A stretch of DNA of 64,000 bases from Dyadobacter sp. CY323 (GCF_021390245.1 NZ_JAJUXH010000023.1:87801-151800), one strand, 5' to 3'; positions 36,143 through 45,723 are shown, counted from the stretch's first letter. Notes: generated by a model not told the origin, from the letters alone. Numbers and translations are program-made.

Positions 36143-38575
36143 CTACTCACTCTTAAGCGACTTTACGGGATTCATCAACGCGGCTTTGATGCTTTGGAAA
36201 CTGACTGTTGTAAAGGCAATTACTGTCGCCATGAATGCGCCCGCGGCGAACATCCACCAACTGATGCTGATTTTGTATTCGAAATCCTGCAGCCATTTAT
36301 CCATCACATACCAGGCGACCGGTGACGCGATTACGACGGCGATAAATACCAGGATTAAAAATTCTTTGGAAAGCAAGCCTACAATACCAGCGACCGACGC
36401 CCCGAGCACTTTTCTGACACCGATCTCTTTCATACGCTGCTGCGCCATAAACGTGGCCAGACCAAACAATCCGAGGCAGGCGATGAAGATCGAAAGTCCG
36501 GCAAAAATCTGGTATAAGAGGCTCAACTGTTTTTCCTGTTTGTAAAATTCTTCAATGCTTTCATCGAAAAACTTCCCCTGAAATGCGACCTCAGGAAAGA
36601 TCTTTGCATATGCTTTTTCAATGGTTTCAACAGCTTTGGTCAAATTACCGGTGCGGATCTTGATCCCTCCCTTCCAGTAAAATTCCGGCATTGGTGCAAG
36701 CATCATGGGTTTGGCCTCGTCGCGCGCAGAATTAGCCTTAAAATCCTTGACAACGCCGACGATCGGCTGCCATTTCCCGCGACCAAGCTGGATATTCATA
36801 CCAATCGCATCCTGCGGGTTTTTCACCCCCACCTTTGCAAGAAGAGTTTCATTTACTATGCACGAACCGATCGAGTCGCCTTTTGCGTACCCTTTTCCTG
36901 CGACGAATTGCAAGCCATAAGTTTTCAAATAATCCTCATCGGCGAATTTGTAGAAAATCTGAAAATCTTCATCCTTACCCCGGTTTCCAAATGCAAAATT
37001 CCCCGACCAGTTATCGTCGGAAGATGGGACATCGGAAGAAAAACTGACGGACTGAATGTCGGGATTGCTGATCAGTTCATTTTTAAATGCTTGTAGACGG
37101 CTGTTATATGCATCGTCGAGCGCGACGGTATAGACGCCTTCCTTTACAAAACCAAGATCCAGGTCTCTCACGAAATTCATTTGCGTGATCGTCACAATAG
37201 TGCCTACCACCAGGATCTGCGAAACGCCAAACTGCACGATAATCAGCAGTTTTTGTAGAGAAACCCCACCGAGCGAGCGGGTACCAACCTTACTTTTGAT
37301 CGCCTCGATCGGCTGAAAACCAGACATAACCACGGCTGGATAAAACCCGGCAATGAAGCTGACCAACAGTGCGAGTGCCAGCACAAAAAGCCACAAACCC
37401 GGATTACTCACAACCGGCAGCCCGGCCGGAACTTCGGAAATGCGACCGAGCAGCGGCATGCACAACATGGCCATAACCACTCCCAGTGTAACCGAAAACG
37501 TAACAATCAGGAATGTTTCGCTTAAAAACTGGCGCATGAGTTCCCTCCGGCTGCTTCCCAGCACTTTTCGCACGCCTACTTCTTTCGAGCGGCGCGCAGA
37601 CTGCACGGTGGCCAGGTTAATGAAGTTGATACACGCCATCGAAATGATCAGAATTCCGATCACGACCAGGGTCCAGAGTACATTTTTGCTGATCGTGTGA
37701 TCGGAGTAGTTGCTGAGCTTGCTATCAAAATGCAATTCGGATAACGGGCTGAGAAACTGGGAGATTTTAGCGTTGTTACTTTTGTCTTTATAATGTTTGT
37801 CAATAAACTTAACAAACTGATCTTCAATAGATTTAACCGAGACCTTTTCTGGTAAGAGAATAAAAAGCTGATCGTTGCTGCTGGTGCCACCCCAGCTGTC
37901 GAAACCACCCCAGCCAAATGCAAGCGGCTGTTTCCGTTTTGATTCGTATGAAATAACAATATCGGTCGGAAAATCCGTATTCAAGGGCGGATTTGCCAGG
38001 ATACCACCCACTTTCATGAGGGTTTTGTTATTGATCTTCACATACTGACCCACCGCATTTTGCCAGTTGCCGAAGTATTTCTCCGCTTTTCTCTGAGAAA
38101 GCACGATGACATTTGGTTCGGCCAGCACGGTTTTAGAACCCATTAACCAGGCAAAATCAAACAAATCGAAAAATTCGGGAACGGTAACTAAGCCCTCGTT
38201 GTCTTCCTTGAATTTTTTATCATCCACCTGACTCTCAGTGCGTTGCCCCAGCACAGTTACCTGCGGGTCGACCGTGCCGTAAACGGGGACAATCTTTCCA
38301 AGCTGCGGGATATCGACCTTTAATGCAGCTTCGTACGGAAGTGGACTGCCCGGAGTATAATCGATCTGCCCGTTTGCAAATTGTGTTTTCCGGACAATGC
38401 GATAAATCCGGTCGTAGTTTTTGTGAAACTTATCAAAACCTGATTCATGGTGAAAAACGACGTACAAAAGCAGACAAGCCGCCACACCAACAGAAAGTCC
38501 AAGGATATTCAGAACGGTATAATTCCGATAGCGGACCAGAGCCCGGAAAGCGATTTTTAGGTGGTTTTTGAACAT
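36143..38575 (-). CDS. P11: FtsX/MacB-type ABC transporter permease
   Basis: An 810-residue permease. The first coupling motif is ATVQSARRSKEVGVRKVLGS after CINFINLATVQ, and the second is TFMAQQRMKEIGVRKVLGAS. With P14 it shares the NLAT-Q core and HFDSKLSNYSDHTISKNVLW before TM2 (P14: HFDNRTQNYAGRTISKGMIW), so these two copies in different blocks are close relatives. It ends NPVKSLKSE. Confidence 0.95.
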   Translation of the reverse strand: MFKNHLKIAFRALVRYRNYTVLNILGLSVGVAACLLLYVVFHHESGFDKFHKNYDRIYRIVRKTQFANGQIDYTPGSPLPYEAALKVDIPQLGKIVPVYGTVDPQVTVLGQRTESQVDDKKFKEDNEGLVTVPEFFDLFDFAWLMGSKTVLAEPNVIVLSQRKAEKYFGNWQNAVGQYVKINNKTLMKVGGILANPPLNTDFPTDIVISYESKRKQPLAFGWGGFDSWGGTSSNDQLFILLPEKVSVKSIEDQFVKFIDKHYKDKSNNAKISQFLSPLSELHFDSKLSNYSDHTISKNVLWTLVVIGILIISMACINFINLATVQSARRSKEVGVRKVLGSSRRELMRQFLSETFLIVTFSVTLGVVMAMLCMPLLGRISEVPAGLPVVSNPGLWLFVLALALLVSFIAGFYPAVVMSGFQPIEAIKSKVGTRSLGGVSLQKLLIIVQFGVSQILVVGTIVTITQMNFVRDLDLGFVKEGVYTVALDDAYNSRLQAFKNELISNPDIQSVSFSSDVPSSDDNWSGNFAFGNRGKDEDFQIFYKFADEDYLKTYGLQFVAGKGYAKGDSIGSCIVNETLLAKVGVKNPQDAIGMNIQLGRGKWQPIVGVVKDFKANSARDEAKPMMLAPMPEFYWKGGIKIRTGNLTKAVETIEKAYAKIFPEVAFQGKFFDESIEEFYKQEKQLSLLYQIFAGLSIFIACLGLFGLATFMAQQRMKEIGVRKVLGASVAGIVGLLSKEFLILVFIAVVIASPVAWYVMDKWLQDFEYKISISWWMFAAGAFMATVIAFTTVSFQSIKAALMNPVKSLKSE

Positions 38576-38584
38576 GGGTGTTAT

Positions 38585-38683
38585 GGCTTTTAGCTATTAG
38601 CCTTTAGCTGTTAGCTTTTTTGTTTAAAACATTTTCCTGTTTTTTTCAAATAGCTAAAAGCTAACTGCTAATAGCTAACAGCT
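38585..38683 (-). repeat. Inverted heptamer leader of P11
   Basis: The proximal arm (38585-38620) has GGCTTTTAGCTATTAGCC and TTTAGCTGTTAGC. The distal arm (38650-38683) has ATAGCTAAAAGCTAACTGCT and AATAGCTAACAGC. The gap is about 30 bp and T-rich. Confidence 0.75.
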
Positions 38684-38684
38684 C

Positions 38685-41087
38685 CTATTCACTCCTAAGC
38701 GACTTTACGGGATTCATCAATGCTGCTTTGATACTTTGGAAACTGATTGTGAATAGTGCGATGGCGATGGAGACGAAACCTGCCAGTGCAAATACCCACC
38801 AGTTTATTTCAGTATGATATGCAAAATCCTGCAGCCAGTTGCGCATTCCGTACCAGGCCACCGGCGAGGCGATGACGATGGCGATTAATACCAGTTTCAG
38901 GAAATCCTGTGACAAAAGCGTTACAATGCTGCCCACAGATGCACCAAGTACTTTTCGGACGCCGATTTCTTTGGTACGCAGCTCGGCCATAAACATCGAA
39001 AGACCAAGTAATCCCAGACATGAAATGAAAATGGCAATGCCTGCGAATATTCCAAAAAGCAGCTGCTGCGTTTGTTCCCGCGCATAAAGCTGGCCGAATC
39101 GCTGATCCAGGAATTCATATTGAAATGGAATTTCAGGAAAACGACTTTTCCATACGGATTCAATGTGGCCAATCGCCCGTTTCAGGTTAGCACCGGCGAC
39201 ATGAACCGAAATCCTGCTCAATCGTCCAGGCTGGTTGAACATCGCGATCGGCGCGACTTTCTGGTGCAGGGATTCAAAATGATAGTCTTTTGTTACACCA
39301 ATAATCTGGCCGCGAACTTCTCCGTATCCAAACCGATCGCCAATTGCATCTGCCGGATTTTTGTATCCGAGTAACTTCACAGCCGTTTCGTTTAACACAA
39401 AACCGGACGTTTTGTCGGTCGAATAATCTCGCGAGAAGTTCCGGCCAGCGGCCATTTCAATCTGATAAGCCGGGATAAAATCTTCATCCACGGACAGCGA
39501 TTTAATGGTAATATCCGCCGGTGCCAGCGAATCACCTTTCATTACATACGCTTCCCAGGAATCGAGCAGACGCCCGGAAGGGATGCGTGAAGAACGGCCC
39601 ACCTCTTTAATACTGTTATCTTCTTTGAACCGTTGTCTGACGCTTTCGAAATTAGTCGCAGAATCGTCCGGCATATTGAATGTAATGATCTGATCTTTTG
39701 AATATCCCAGCTTGTAATTCCGGATGTAACGCATTTGATTATAAACAACTGTAGTGCTGATAATGAGCACAACCGCGATCGCAAACTGGATTACAACCAG
39801 GCTCTGGCGCAACTTCCCGTTTTTTAATGCAGAGGCAATTTTCCCTTTCAAAACACTGATCGGCTGGAAAGATGTCATGAAAAATGCGGGATAACTTCCT
39901 GCTATCACTCCTGTAAAAAGGGTAATCCCTAGCAGGATCGTCAGAAAAACGGGATCAAGCAACGCATTGATTGTCAATTCTTTTTGAGTAAAATTATTCA
40001 ATGCGGGCAGGCAAAGTACCACCAGCAACAAGGCCAGCACCACCGACACAAACACCAGAATAATGGACTCGCTCAGAAACTGATTGATCAGCTGCGAACG
40101 TACGGCTCCGATCACTTTTCGCATACCTACTTCCTTGGCCCGGGTCGCAGATTTGGCAGTCGCCAGGTTCATGTAATTGATACAGGCTATAATCAATATA
40201 AAAATCGCGATCGCCGAGAACAGATATACATATTGAATGTCCCCATTTGCTTCTATTTCTGAATCCAGGTGTGAATAAAGGTGGATATCAGTCAGTTTCA
40301 TCAAATTCAATACGGAGTATGTTGACGCATTTTGGTCAATATGTTTGTTTTGAAATGCAGGGAATGCCTTGGTTAGCTTTTGAGGGTCATAACCCGGGGG
40401 CAGAAGCAAAAAAGTCGAAAATGAGTTGTTCCCCCAATTGTTACGAAGCCCCTCGGCACCGTAAACGCGTGGGTCATTCAGGGTAGAAAATGATATAAGG
40501 AAACTGGGATGAAAATGAGACTGTGCCGGAAGTGGCTCAAAAACGCCTGTAACGGTGTAATCCAGCTGGTTATCCAATCTTACAATCTTACCGATCGGAT
40601 CTTCTTTTCCAAAATACTTCTCAGCCATAGGCCTTGAAAACATAATGGAAAACGGATTTTCCAATGCTTTGTCGGGATTACCTTCCTCGACGTTGAAAGT
40701 AAAAACTTTGAATAGGTTCTTTTCGGCCGCGAACATGTTTTCCTCCTGAAAAGACTTCTCCTTGTATTTCACCAGTGAGCTGGCATCAAGCATCCTCACA
40801 ACCTGCTCCACCTCCGGAAAATCCTGCTGGATCAATGGCCCGAATGGCGGTGCCGCATGCCCCAATCGCAGCGATTCCGTTCCATCTTTTGACAGGAACG
40901 TTCTCGACAAACGATAAATCCGGTCGGCGTTTTTGTGGTAACGATCGTAGCTCAGTTCGTCTTTGACATAAATGGCCAGAAGCAAAAAACAGGTAAGTCC
41001 AAGAGCCACACCGGATATGTTGATAAAACTGAAAGTCTTATGCTTAAAAAGCGTCCTGATTGCGATTTTGAAGTAGTTACGGAGCAT
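38685..41087 (-). CDS. P12: FtsX/MacB-type ABC transporter permease, block head
   Basis: An 800-residue permease and first transcribed gene of the P9-P12 block. Motifs are ATAKSATRAKEVGMRKVIGA and FMAELRTKEIGVRKVLGAS; the TAKSATRAKEVGM wording is nearest to P16, the head of another block. The segment before TM2 is DIHLYSHLDSEIEANGDIQY. Upstream it has both the repeat element and the shared dyad. Confidence 0.95.
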   Translation of the reverse strand: MLRNYFKIAIRTLFKHKTFSFINISGVALGLTCFLLLAIYVKDELSYDRYHKNADRIYRLSRTFLSKDGTESLRLGHAAPPFGPLIQQDFPEVEQVVRMLDASSLVKYKEKSFQEENMFAAEKNLFKVFTFNVEEGNPDKALENPFSIMFSRPMAEKYFGKEDPIGKIVRLDNQLDYTVTGVFEPLPAQSHFHPSFLISFSTLNDPRVYGAEGLRNNWGNNSFSTFLLLPPGYDPQKLTKAFPAFQNKHIDQNASTYSVLNLMKLTDIHLYSHLDSEIEANGDIQYVYLFSAIAIFILIIACINYMNLATAKSATRAKEVGMRKVIGAVRSQLINQFLSESIILVFVSVVLALLLVVLCLPALNNFTQKELTINALLDPVFLTILLGITLFTGVIAGSYPAFFMTSFQPISVLKGKIASALKNGKLRQSLVVIQFAIAVVLIISTTVVYNQMRYIRNYKLGYSKDQIITFNMPDDSATNFESVRQRFKEDNSIKEVGRSSRIPSGRLLDSWEAYVMKGDSLAPADITIKSLSVDEDFIPAYQIEMAAGRNFSRDYSTDKTSGFVLNETAVKLLGYKNPADAIGDRFGYGEVRGQIIGVTKDYHFESLHQKVAPIAMFNQPGRLSRISVHVAGANLKRAIGHIESVWKSRFPEIPFQYEFLDQRFGQLYAREQTQQLLFGIFAGIAIFISCLGLLGLSMFMAELRTKEIGVRKVLGASVGSIVTLLSQDFLKLVLIAIVIASPVAWYGMRNWLQDFAYHTEINWWVFALAGFVSIAIALFTISFQSIKAALMNPVKSLRSE

Positions 41088-41098
41088 AAGTTTGTTTT

Positions 41099-41205
41099 GG
41101 CTGTTAGCTTTTAGCGATTAGCTGCTAGCTATTTTGTTATTATCTTAAAATAAGAACTGTCCGGCTCAAAAGCTAATGGCTGATAACCAGAAGCTAACGC
41201 ACAGC
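41099..41205 (-). repeat. Inverted heptamer leader of P12
   Basis: The proximal arm (41099-41133) reads GGCTGTTAGCTTTTAGCGAT then TAGCTGCTAGC. The distal arm (41167-41205) reads AAAAGCTAATGGCTGATAAC then AGAAGCTAACGCACAGC. There is no same-strand gene upstream, so this is a leader element and not an intergenic terminator. Confidence 0.7.
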
Positions 41206-41217
41206 TTTCCAGAAAGA

Positions 41218-41292
41218 CAATAAATTTATGCCACTCTCGTAACTAACTCAAATACAGAAATTTACTATAATTTATACGTCCGAAATCGAACA
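41218..41292 (-). promoter_or_regulatory. Upstream control region of P12 and the P9-P12 block
   Basis: The minus strand reads TGGCATAAATTTATTG (41233 to 41218), nearly the same as upstream of P1. The plus strand then has GTCCGAAATCGAACA (41278-41292) followed by GTTTTGTTTCGG, aligning with the P16 site. The remainder of the 347-bp gap holds the repeat arms, a palindrome (41314-41344) and the ATPase promoter. Confidence 0.5.
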
Positions 41293-41313
41293 GTTTTGTT
41301 TCGGATGAACGCG

Positions 41314-41344
41314 AACCTGGCAAGTCTTGAAGACTTACCAGGTT
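41314..41344. repeat. Palindrome left of the AAA ATPase gene
   Basis: AACCTGGCAAGTC and GACTTACCAGGTT pair with one mismatch around a TTGAA loop and are followed by TGC. The palindrome at 42652-42684, on the other side of the ATPase gene, has the same layout and most of the same bases. Confidence 0.7.
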
Positions 41345-41383
41345 TGCCGACCCATCATACCTGTCCGATAGTAATAGACAAAA

Positions 41384-41417
41384 TTGTTTGATAGAAATAG
41401 ACAAGTTTGTATTTTTG
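41384..41417 (+). promoter_or_regulatory. Bacteroidota-type promoter of the AAA ATPase gene
   Basis: A -33 TTGTTTG (41384-41390) and a -7 box TATTTTTG (41410-41417, matching TAnnTTTG) are 19 bp apart. The ATG follows 17 bp after the -7 box. This is why the ATG at 41435 was preferred to the in-frame TTG at 41384, which lies in the promoter. Confidence 0.65.
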
Positions 41418-41434
41418 TATCAAATACTTTCAAA

Positions 41435-42640
41435 ATGATACTTAAATCAGTTCTCGCGCATGTGATGGATGCGCAGAAAGCGAACCTGGATATTCTGGAT
41501 ACCGGCCTCAAACGAGAAACACTTGACACGCTGCCAAACATCACTTCCCATGCCCTAATTGTATCTGGCATAAGACGTTGTGGTAAAAGTACTTTGCTAT
41601 ATCAGTTACTAAAGGAAAAATATTCTGCAGCACTTTACCTCAACTTTGAAGATACCCGACTTTATGATTTTGAGCCGAACGACTTTACCCGACTTGACTC
41701 CATTATTAAGGATTCAGAAACGAATGTTTTGTTTTTTGACGAGATACAGATCATAGATCGCTGGGAAACGTATGTGAGACAAAAACTTGACGAAGGTTGT
41801 AAAGTGGTGATCACTGGTTCGAATGCTTCGCTATTAAGCCGTGAGCTGGGTACTAAATTGACGGGCAGACACATTACAAAGGAACTGTTCCCATTCTCAT
41901 ACAATGAATTTAAAGCTTTTCGAAAAACTGAATCAACCGAAGAAACTGTTCTCGCTTACCTCCACACCGGTGGTTTTCCTGAGTATGTAAAATTCGGACT
42001 GGAAGAAGTGCTGCATCATCTTTTTGAAGACATACTGATCAGAGATATTGCAGTTCGTTATGGAGTCCGTGATGTAAAAACGTTGCAGAGGCTTGCGTTA
42101 TACCTGGTCTCGAATGTGGGTAAACTTGTGACGGGCAACCGCTTAAAGAGCTTGTTTGAAGTAGGGTCGACAAGTACGATCATGGATTATCTCTCGCATC
42201 TTGAATACACCTACCTCTTTCATTTTATCCCGAAATTCAGCTCTTCGGCTAGAAAGCAACTTGTGAACCCCCGGAAAATATACGCGGCCGATACCGGTAT
42301 GGTTAATGCTAATTCGGGATCGTTTTCCGACGATTTCGGACTAAAGTTCGAGAACATGGTGTTTTTGCATTTACGCAGGGATTTCAGAGAGATCTACTAC
42401 TTTTCCGAAAAAGGGGAATGCGATTTTGTAGTGGTACAAAAAGGTACTGTAATAAAATTAGTGCAGGTTTGCTATGAATTATCAGCTGACAATCTGGACC
42501 GCGAGCTGGACGGATTGTTTGAGGCGATGGATTTTTTTAAACTAAAAGAAGGGTCTTTGATTACACTTCATCAAAGCGACCTGTTTGAAAGAAATGGGAA
42601 GGTGGTAAAAGCAATTCCTTCATACGATTTTTTGGGGTAA
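41435..42640 (+). CDS. AAA ATPase with DUF4143-like C-terminus
   Basis: A 401-residue predicted P-loop ATPase. Walker A is GIRRCGKST (residues 45-53) and Walker B is VLFFDEI with Asp102 and Glu103. VVITGSNASLLSRELGTKLT is the sensor region typical of the AAA_14 family. The C-terminal half has the DUF4143 pattern (YLLSHLEYTYLF-like strands, KIYAADTGM, then EKGECDFVVVQKG, which resembles a restriction-nuclease-like core with D and VVxxK). Proteins of this family are common single-gene accessory ATPases of unknown function. It stands alone with its own promoter, framed by two near-identical palindromes, in a gap of the permease array. Confidence 0.85.
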   Translation: MILKSVLAHVMDAQKANLDILDTGLKRETLDTLPNITSHALIVSGIRRCGKSTLLYQLLKEKYSAALYLNFEDTRLYDFEPNDFTRLDSIIKDSETNVLFFDEIQIIDRWETYVRQKLDEGCKVVITGSNASLLSRELGTKLTGRHITKELFPFSYNEFKAFRKTESTEETVLAYLHTGGFPEYVKFGLEEVLHHLFEDILIRDIAVRYGVRDVKTLQRLALYLVSNVGKLVTGNRLKSLFEVGSTSTIMDYLSHLEYTYLFHFIPKFSSSARKQLVNPRKIYAADTGMVNANSGSFSDDFGLKFENMVFLHLRRDFREIYYFSEKGECDFVVVQKGTVIKLVQVCYELSADNLDRELDGLFEAMDFFKLKEGSLITLHQSDLFERNGKVVKAIPSYDFLG

Positions 42641-42651
42641 AAAAAATTAAA

Positions 42652-42684
42652 AAACTTGGCAAGTCATGAAGACTTGCCAAGTTT
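42652..42684. terminator. Bidirectional terminator palindrome right of the AAA ATPase gene
   Basis: AAACTTGGCAAGTC and GACTTGCCAAGTTT pair perfectly over 14 bp around ATGAA. It lies 11 bp after the ATPase stop and 18 bp before the convergent outer-membrane protein stop, so it suits termination from both sides. Confidence 0.75.
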
Positions 42685-42702
42685 GCTACTACCAACTACT
42701 AA

Positions 42703-45144
42703 CTAACTTCCGCTCTGCACATCGTCGTTACGAATGCCTCTTTTATTCTTTTTAATGGCTTCTTTCAGCTTTCCAAATTTGTAGTTAAGACTAAAATTGA
42801 AGGTCCGGAAATAATCTCTTCGGTAATCAACCTGATCGAAATCCGGGCCAGACGTGACGCGCCGGAAGTTTCTGAACTTGGTGAATGGGTTGTTGGCTGC
42901 CGCCGAAAGGGATAATTTATCCTTAATAATATCTTTGCTGACACTCACCGAATAGCTTGTCATTGAATTGTTTATGCCTTGTAAATTGATACTCCGGCCG
43001 TTGAAATTCAGATTTGCATTAACCCGCCAGTCCTTTTCGAGGCGATAGCCCGTAGAAGCCGAGATCTGGGACATAATGCCTTGGTTTGTAACCGGAATGT
43101 TGTTTACAACTCCCTGCACTTTTCCGTGTGCAGCACGCATATTCAGACTGAAATTCCACTTTTTTGTGATCGGATAATTCACGTTCAGCATCGTCATGAT
43201 CAGGCGGGCGGTGCCGGTGTTCTCAAAAGAATTACGGGTAATCTTGGTTTCCGGATTGTACACTGCGACCTGGAAGATCAGATCGCGGAATGCAGTGACG
43301 CCCACCCCGAAATTCACGGAAGCCTTTTTGTTAATACTATACCCCAGCTGCACGTCATTCACAAATGCGGGGCGCAAATTCGGGTTACCGGTCCTTTCGA
43401 AATTCGGGTTTGACCGGTCTATGAACGGATTGAGCTGCCAGATACCAGGTCGCTGGATCCGCTGCGAATAACCCAGGTTCAACGCATTGTTATTTTTTAA
43501 TTTCCGGTTGATAGAAACAGAAGGTATGACATTAAAATAGTTCTGCCGCACTTTTGATTCCGTAGATATGAAATCCGCATCGACCACCGTCTGCTCAATG
43601 CGCACGCCCGCTTTAAAGGACCATTTTTTCAAATTGTACTGATAAGTATTATATGCCCCGAAAACGTTCTGGGTATTATTGAATTTGTTGCTCATCCCCG
43701 GACTGATCTGGTATTCGCCGCTTTCAGGATCATAAGTATCGTACTGAAAATCACTTCGGTTGTCCCGCATGATCCCTTTCAAACCAGCCTCAATGCTCCA
43801 TTTGTTTAGAGGATATACATAATCAACCTGAAACGTATGCTCGGAAAAGCTTTGCGCGTTGATCTGCCGGTAATCTGGCAGGTCGAAATTTACCTGTTCG
43901 GAAATGGTCAGGTTGCTTTTGTTTTGGTTGTCGAAACCAAAATAGCGGTAAGAGAAAGTGAGGAGCCTGTTTTTATCAGCTTTGGCAGTTCTCTGAAAAT
44001 TGACCGCGGCATCCAATCCATTGCCATCTCCCCAATTGATATTGCTGACCCGGTAAGCTTCCAGCACTTCCCCGCTCCGGCTTAGGCGCGAGCCCTGGTA
44101 ACCCGAACCGTCAGATTTACTACCATTCACATTGATCTGGGCACTCAACAAATTCAGCGTATCAAATTCATAACTGACCTCATAGCCCACATACCCGTTT
44201 TTGTTATCTGATTTGGCAAGACCATCCTGAAATGTATCTGTTACCCCGTCACCAAAAGTGTTTCTGTCCACACGATTGATCGTCGAGGGTGTGCGGTACT
44301 GGCTTCCTCCCAAAAGTACGGTCATTCCCAGCTTTCCAAATTTAGCCGCAAACGACCCGCCAAATCCAGGCCCGCCGACAGGAAACCGCTCATTTACATT
44401 CACCGTTCCATTGTACCCGTTGTCGATCTTCTTGTGCGTGATGATGTTGATGATCCCCGCCAATCCTTCGGCGTCATACTTTGCAGGCGGCGTTGTAATC
44501 ACTTCAATGCGATCAATGGACGATGCAGGCATGCTTCTCAAAACTTCCTTGTAACTCCTCTCCATCATGCTCGAAGGTTTCCCGTTTATCAGGATTTTGA
44601 AATCCGTATTTCCCTTTAACTGGATATTTTCGTCCGCATCCACAGCCAGATATGGCACTTTCCGCATCATATCGAGGACACTGTAAATCTTACTTTCAGG
44701 ATCTGCCTGCAAGTCATAGGTGATCCGGTCAACTTCCTGTTTCACAATTTGTTTAACGCTTGTCACCGTCACTTCCTTTAATCCCACCACAGTTGAAGTC
44801 AGAGAAACGGTACCGAGATCCAGTCCGATTTTACTGCTGTCGCTGAGGTCTGCTTCCAACATTTTTGTTTTATAACCTACACCAACTATTACGACTGTAT
44901 ATTTTGCCGGTTTGAGCTTACCGAATGCAAATGTCCCATCCGTTTTGGTGAAATCAGCTTTCAGTGCTGTGGTTTTGTCGACCATCAGGTTCACCGTAAT
45001 GAAGTCCATGGGTTTGTTGTTGGCGGAGTCTGTGACGATTCCTTTAATGTGGCCGCCTGCCGGTACCGATTGTGCGGAAGAAGTCTTGATACAAATCAGT
45101 CCTGAGATCAGGAGTGATAAGATGAACAGGAGTAATGTTTTCAT
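42703..45144 (-). CDS. TonB-receptor-like outer-membrane beta-barrel protein
   Basis: An 813-residue outer-membrane protein. Residues 1-24 are a signal peptide. A carboxypeptidase-regulatory-like domain follows (about 30-115, GHIKGIVTDSANNKPMDFIT). A plug-like domain (about 120-230) includes MMRKVPYLAVDADENIQLKG and AEGLAGIINIITHKK. The rest is a large barrel ending in FNLSLNYKFGKLKEA. This is the outer-membrane beta-barrel family of Bacteroidota related to TonB-dependent receptors, and the substrate is unknown. No SusD partner is next to it, which argues against a standard glycan-uptake locus. Confidence 0.88.
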   Translation of the reverse strand: MKTLLLFILSLLISGLICIKTSSAQSVPAGGHIKGIVTDSANNKPMDFITVNLMVDKTTALKADFTKTDGTFAFGKLKPAKYTVVIVGVGYKTKMLEADLSDSSKIGLDLGTVSLTSTVVGLKEVTVTSVKQIVKQEVDRITYDLQADPESKIYSVLDMMRKVPYLAVDADENIQLKGNTDFKILINGKPSSMMERSYKEVLRSMPASSIDRIEVITTPPAKYDAEGLAGIINIITHKKIDNGYNGTVNVNERFPVGGPGFGGSFAAKFGKLGMTVLLGGSQYRTPSTINRVDRNTFGDGVTDTFQDGLAKSDNKNGYVGYEVSYEFDTLNLLSAQINVNGSKSDGSGYQGSRLSRSGEVLEAYRVSNINWGDGNGLDAAVNFQRTAKADKNRLLTFSYRYFGFDNQNKSNLTISEQVNFDLPDYRQINAQSFSEHTFQVDYVYPLNKWSIEAGLKGIMRDNRSDFQYDTYDPESGEYQISPGMSNKFNNTQNVFGAYNTYQYNLKKWSFKAGVRIEQTVVDADFISTESKVRQNYFNVIPSVSINRKLKNNNALNLGYSQRIQRPGIWQLNPFIDRSNPNFERTGNPNLRPAFVNDVQLGYSINKKASVNFGVGVTAFRDLIFQVAVYNPETKITRNSFENTGTARLIMTMLNVNYPITKKWNFSLNMRAAHGKVQGVVNNIPVTNQGIMSQISASTGYRLEKDWRVNANLNFNGRSINLQGINNSMTSYSVSVSKDIIKDKLSLSAAANNPFTKFRNFRRVTSGPDFDQVDYRRDYFRTFNFSLNYKFGKLKEAIKKNKRGIRNDDVQSGS

Positions 45145-45291
45145 AATGAAGATTTAAATGGCTAATAGATTCAAAAGGCAAAGAAATTCCAGCAAGAGAT
45201 TTTGGCTCTTTTAAAACTTTGATACTAAAAATCAGATGGTAGTGGTGGTGTATTTAAAAATTGATCTCAATAGTCAGACGGACTAACAATA

Positions 45292-45322
45292 CAAATGTAT
45301 AGTAAGGTACTTTGTCATGCAA
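45292..45322 (-). promoter_or_regulatory. Probable promoter of the TonB-receptor-like gene
   Basis: On the minus strand, TTG (45322 to 45320) and TACATTTG (45299 to 45292) are spaced by 20 bp, fitting the Bacteroidota -33/-7 pattern. A direct repeat AAGGTAC (45304-45310 and 45321-45327) overlaps it and could be an operator. The leader would be about 140 bases. Confidence 0.45.
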
Positions 45323-45384
45323 GGTACTAGGCGAAATTATTTTTACCGGATGGTGTATTATGCTTTTGAACGGAAAAATGAAAG

Positions 45385-45723
45385 CTAATCGTGGTTTTTT
45401 TTACTTAATTTCCTCTCTATGAAGAAATTGACAATGAGACTAATTCCCCCCAACAAAAATACCATTGCCAGAAAAGCGACGCCTTTACTGAAATCATAAT
45501 AATGGTCCAGCCAGTTTCCCAATAAGATTCCGAGCGCTATACCAACAAAAAGCATCCCGAATTTTAATGTGGGATAAGATGTGTAATTTTTGTCCGATAA
45601 AATCGAAGCGTCAAGTCCCTTTTCAATCAGAGCGATACGTTCTCTGTGCCTCGACACAAGAAAAACATATACTATTCCGAAAATCGCCGAAAATGCCGCT
45701 ACCGATATGATTACCCCATTCAT
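45385..45723 (-). CDS. Small membrane protein, DUF6249-like
   Basis: A 112-residue protein with an N-terminal membrane helix (VIISVAAFSAIFGIVYVFLV), a short cytoplasmic segment (SRHRERIALIEKGLD) and two further helices near 52-70 and 82-102. The RxxRxxLIEKG element after the first helix is typical of a small family found next to ECF sigma modules in Bacteroidota; the family name is given with caution. The ATG at 45723 was chosen because a TTG start at 45762 would sit inside the predicted promoter. It is divergent from the sigma factor gene and shares its promoter motif, so it is probably a target of that sigma factor. Confidence 0.7.
   Translation of the reverse strand: MNGVIISVAAFSAIFGIVYVFLVSRHRERIALIEKGLDASILSDKNYTSYPTLKFGMLFVGIALGILLGNWLDHYYDFSKGVAFLAMVFLLGGISLIVNFFIERKLSKKNHD

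Noticed and set aside
41384..41434. TTG start extending the AAA ATPase by 17 codons
   Set aside because: The extension covers a good -33/-7 promoter, so translation there is not plausible.
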